The position numbers and the translations under genes were made by a program. Shown piece by piece: positions 61,330 to 64,000 of a DNA stretch of 64,000 nt (position 1 is its first letter; the number at the start of each line of letters is the position of its first letter). The notes below the pieces were generated by a model that saw nothing but the letters and a program-made list of their open reading frames with translations, had not been told where the DNA came from and searched no databases. Source of the DNA: Mercenaria mercenaria (taxonomy: Eukaryota > Mollusca > Bivalvia > Venerida > Veneridae); assembly GCF_021730395.1 (NCBI RefSeq), contig NC_069371.1, forward strand, positions 50,354,001 to 50,418,000. The letters are read 5' to 3'.

Positions 61330-63000
61330 TAAGTAATTATCAAAAACCTTACCAAAAAAATATCTTTTTATCGTCCTAAAAATGATAAAGATTTTTTATT
61401 TAAAAACATAAAATTAAAATTGTGTTTAAACAGCCCCAATAACTTTTAAAAGGGGGAATTTCTTTGGGTTTAATTTAAAAAAAGTATCTTTGTAAATTTT
61501 TATGAAAAAAATTGTTTTCTTAACCCAAAAAGTTTTTTTTAAATTCCCTTTTTATTTTTTAAAATTAACCCTTTGTTTTTTAAAAAATATGAATACATTT
61601 TACTTTTAATCCCAAAAAATTTAACAATGGGAAAAGCCCGGCCCGCTTCATCTTTAAAATTTTCCCAATTTCTTTTTTTTTAACCCCCCAAATAAAATTT
61701 TTGAATTGCAATCATAATCAAATTTATCAAATAAAAACTTTTTTCCCTTTAAAAAAATCCTCATATGCATCTTTGGTTTTTATTTCTAAAATAATGAATC
61801 AGTGTCATGAATAGTAATTTACAAAATTTCCCCGTAAAATTTTTTTTAATGTAAAATTTTAATGAAAAATTTTACATTAAATATTTTTATAAAACTAGAA
61901 TGCACATTCCCAAAATTAAAAAGGTCTGTTTAATAACAAACTTTCTTTTTTTTCTATAAACCAAAAAGGTTGAGTTAAACATCGTTGAAAAACAAATGAA
62001 GGTTTTTTCCCAAATTTTAATTTAAAAATTTTTATTATGAGTTAATTTAAAAATTTAAACCCCCTTGCCTAAATTCCCATTTGCTTTCGAATTTCCAAAA
62101 TTTTTTCAAATTTAAATTAAAAAATCCTTTTCAATGAATTTTTTGCTTTAGATCTTTTTGGTATTAAAATCAATATACTTTTTTAACCAAGGGCTTTCGT
62201 CAAAAGTTTAAAAATTTTATTTTATTTTTTGTTTCTTTTAACCCCAATTGTGTTTATAGTTCAAGATTTTTAAAAAAGAACTACAAATTTTTTTTTTTTT
62301 CATTAAAGTTGGAAAAAATTTTTTTTACTTACTTTTCCCATTTCAAAATTTTGTTTTAATATTTTTACTATAATCAAAAGCCATTGATCTGGTATTTTTA
62401 AATTTTTTTAGGAGCTAAAGGATAATCAGGGGGTTTTTAAAGTAATTTTTTTGGGTATTTAAGATCACATTCAACAAAAATTATTTACCCTTTTTCCCAA
62501 ATTTAATTTTTTAAATTGTTTTTCGGGTATAAATTTTAAAATTTCCCGAGGGTAAAAGGTTGACACATACCCAACCGGAAAGGGTTTTTGGCTCGAAGGG
62601 ACATAATGTATTTGCTTTTTTTCTTTTGAAATTTTTAAACCTTTATATAATTTTTTGTTCCTTTTCTGTATCTGTTTTTAAATATAATTTTTTCCCCTCT
62701 CCCGTCCCCTTTTTTAAAAAAAGATACATATCAATATAGTATTAAATCTAACTTAATTTCCCGGGCATTTTTTAACATTGGGATCCCCAACTAAAACCCG
62801 GGCTAAAAAAATTACAAGGGTCTAATTTTTTAGTACTCCCAAACCCTAGTTTTTCCCAAAAAATTTTGAATACATCAGCTAAAAGTAATACGTCAGTTTT
62901 TAAATATAGATCGGGTATTCTCCCTTTTTTAATTTTAAAATTTTTTCCAAACATTTTTAGCATGTTTTATATTCGTTGTCAGATATATGTGTTTCATTTA
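61330..63000 (-). pseudogene. Polinton protein-primed DNA polymerase B fossil
   Basis: On minus, 62963-62772 includes DLYLKTDVLLLADVF, the conserved exonuclease-side block of Polinton-type polymerases, followed by a diverged tyrosine/proline-rich block. C-terminal-type motifs resembling the family are seen near 61660-61560 and 61400-61360. The N-terminal part probably lies above 63000 and may exceed the window. Broken. Confidence 0.65.
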
Positions 63001-64000
63001 AAATTTAAAAAAAAACTCTTCTTTTGAAAGGTTAAAATTTTTGTTCTTTTTAATTTTTTAAAAGAATCCATGGGAAAACATATGGGTAAACCCCCTTTTT
63101 TTCTTTAATAAAACCAAAATTTTTTAAAAATCAAATTTTTGAGATAAATATTTAAATTCTGGAATTTTTTTACTAAGTTACCCAAAGATTGAGAAAAAAC
63201 TGGATGAAAACAATAAAGACCAATCAGAAAACATAAATGCCATTTATCTTTCCATATTGTTAGGGAAAAACATTAATTTTTTTTTTTGAATTTCCCTATT
63301 TTTTTGCATAATAAAAGACCCTCCTAAAACCCCTTTTTTTTGAAAAATAACAGGAATTTTTGTGGTTAGTCTAAAAAAATATTACTTCGATGAGCACTTC
63401 CCCTTTAATTTTCCCGTTAAAAGAACCCAATTTAACAAGAAATGACACTTCACCCTTTTATATATTTTTTTTTCAAAAGATATGACAAACTTTTGTTTTT
63501 TTAAATTCATTTTCCTTTTTTTGACAATTTTCAAAATTTTGGGGGAAAAATTTTTTTTAAAAATTTTTTTTACAAATTCCCCTTTCCCCAAGCATTTTTT
63601 TTAAAAAATTATAAAATTTCATTTGGAACCCCTATAAAACTGGGTTGGTTTTGAATATTTTATCGTCCCTAACAACAAACAAATTTATACCGTAAAACCC
63701 CAAATTTTATGATTTTGAAAATGGTTTAGTAAAAAAAGATTCATTTATGGGAAAGCATTTAAAAAATTTTTTAGTTATTGAAAATTTTAAAATCAGCATA
63801 AATTTCCCCAAAAAAAAATGCAAAACCTTAAGATAATTTTTAAATTTTACTTTTCTTCCCTTTTTTTGGGATTTTTTTCCCCCTTGGGGACCCTTTTTAG
63901 CTAAACAAATTTTGGGAAAATGTTCATTTAATATTCTTTCTTGAGAAAAATGTTTTCAGACCCTTTTACAGGGAAATGTTTTTTATTTTCATTTTTGGTT

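Larger units (their letters stand above)
50250..64000. other. Poor-consensus tract with inflated homopolymers
   Basis: From about 50250 onward, runs such as AAAAAA, TTTTTTT, CCCC and GGGG abound, often at word junctions (TTTTGGGG, AAAACCCC). Extreme cases are G32 at 59031-59062, a long C run near 59980 and T/A blocks throughout. The change from the clean sequence before 50200 is abrupt, as at 8290. Open frames between 50470 and 59900 have no recognisable domains. I find no host gene and cannot say what 51000-59900 encodes. Confidence 0.75.
59900..64000. mobile_element. Polinton/Maverick fossil, partial
   Basis: Parts seen: a short capsid-side protein fragment on plus near 59955-60150 (GALSGYQYLG, weak resemblance to a parvovirus-type phospholipase A2 segment), an adenain-type cysteine protease fragment on plus at about 60475-60660, and a protein-primed DNA polymerase B on minus from about 61330 to beyond 63000. 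Protease and polymerase on opposite strands fit Polinton layouts. The element is broken by many interruptions in this assembly and is probably cut off by the window end; its left limit is unknown and could lie further left. Terminal repeats and integrase were not found. Protein motifs are still close to family consensus, suggesting a fairly young copy, but sequence quality makes age unreliable. Confidence 0.65.

Overview
The window looks like nuclear DNA of a marine bivalve mollusc, probably a venerid-type clam. The evidence is a C1q-domain gene pair of the kind expanded in bivalves, a compact three-exon HINT-type gene with GT-AG introns, AT-rich intergenic DNA, and many repeat families I associate with bivalve genomes: tandem units built on TGACCT half-sites, GGACGGACGGAC tails ending in a GC-rich hairpin, and a tRNA-headed SINE. 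The species assignment is inference from memory of such repeats, not a search.

Layout. 1-6 kb holds nested inverted-repeat elements and tandem-repeat elements, one (4.09-5.75 kb) with Helentron/HINE-like ends inserted into another. 6.2-6.7 kb is an unrecognised decayed reading frame. 6.8-17.4 kb is dominated by a 5.6-kb palindrome whose inner half, right arm and right flank are tandemly duplicated. 17.5-23.2 kb and 43.6-50.0 kb are two copies of one segmental duplication, each carrying a two-exon C1q-domain gene on the minus strand; each copy was later interrupted by its own mobile elements. 23-35 kb is intergenic DNA with MITEs, a 157-bp tandem array and a degraded YR-retrotransposon fragment. 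35.57-39.26 kb is an apparently intact HINT1-type gene (minus strand, 117 aa). 39.4-43.5 kb holds a SINE, a poly(A)-tailed retrotransposed fragment, a pair of 127-bp direct repeats and a MITE. 50.25 kb to the end is poor consensus full of inflated homopolymer runs; from about 59.9 kb it contains a broken Polinton/Maverick (adenain-type protease on plus, protein-primed DNA polymerase B on minus) that probably runs off the window.

Only three host genes are supported: HINT1, complete in the assembly, and two C1q genes, each broken at a different place as assembled. Most other ORFs longer than 60 codons are chance frames in AT-rich or low-complexity DNA. The most useful structural facts are the empty-site/filled-site comparison between the duplicated C1q loci, which fixes the ends of a 3,970-bp DNA transposon, and the large duplicated palindrome, which is either a real unstable locus or an assembly problem.
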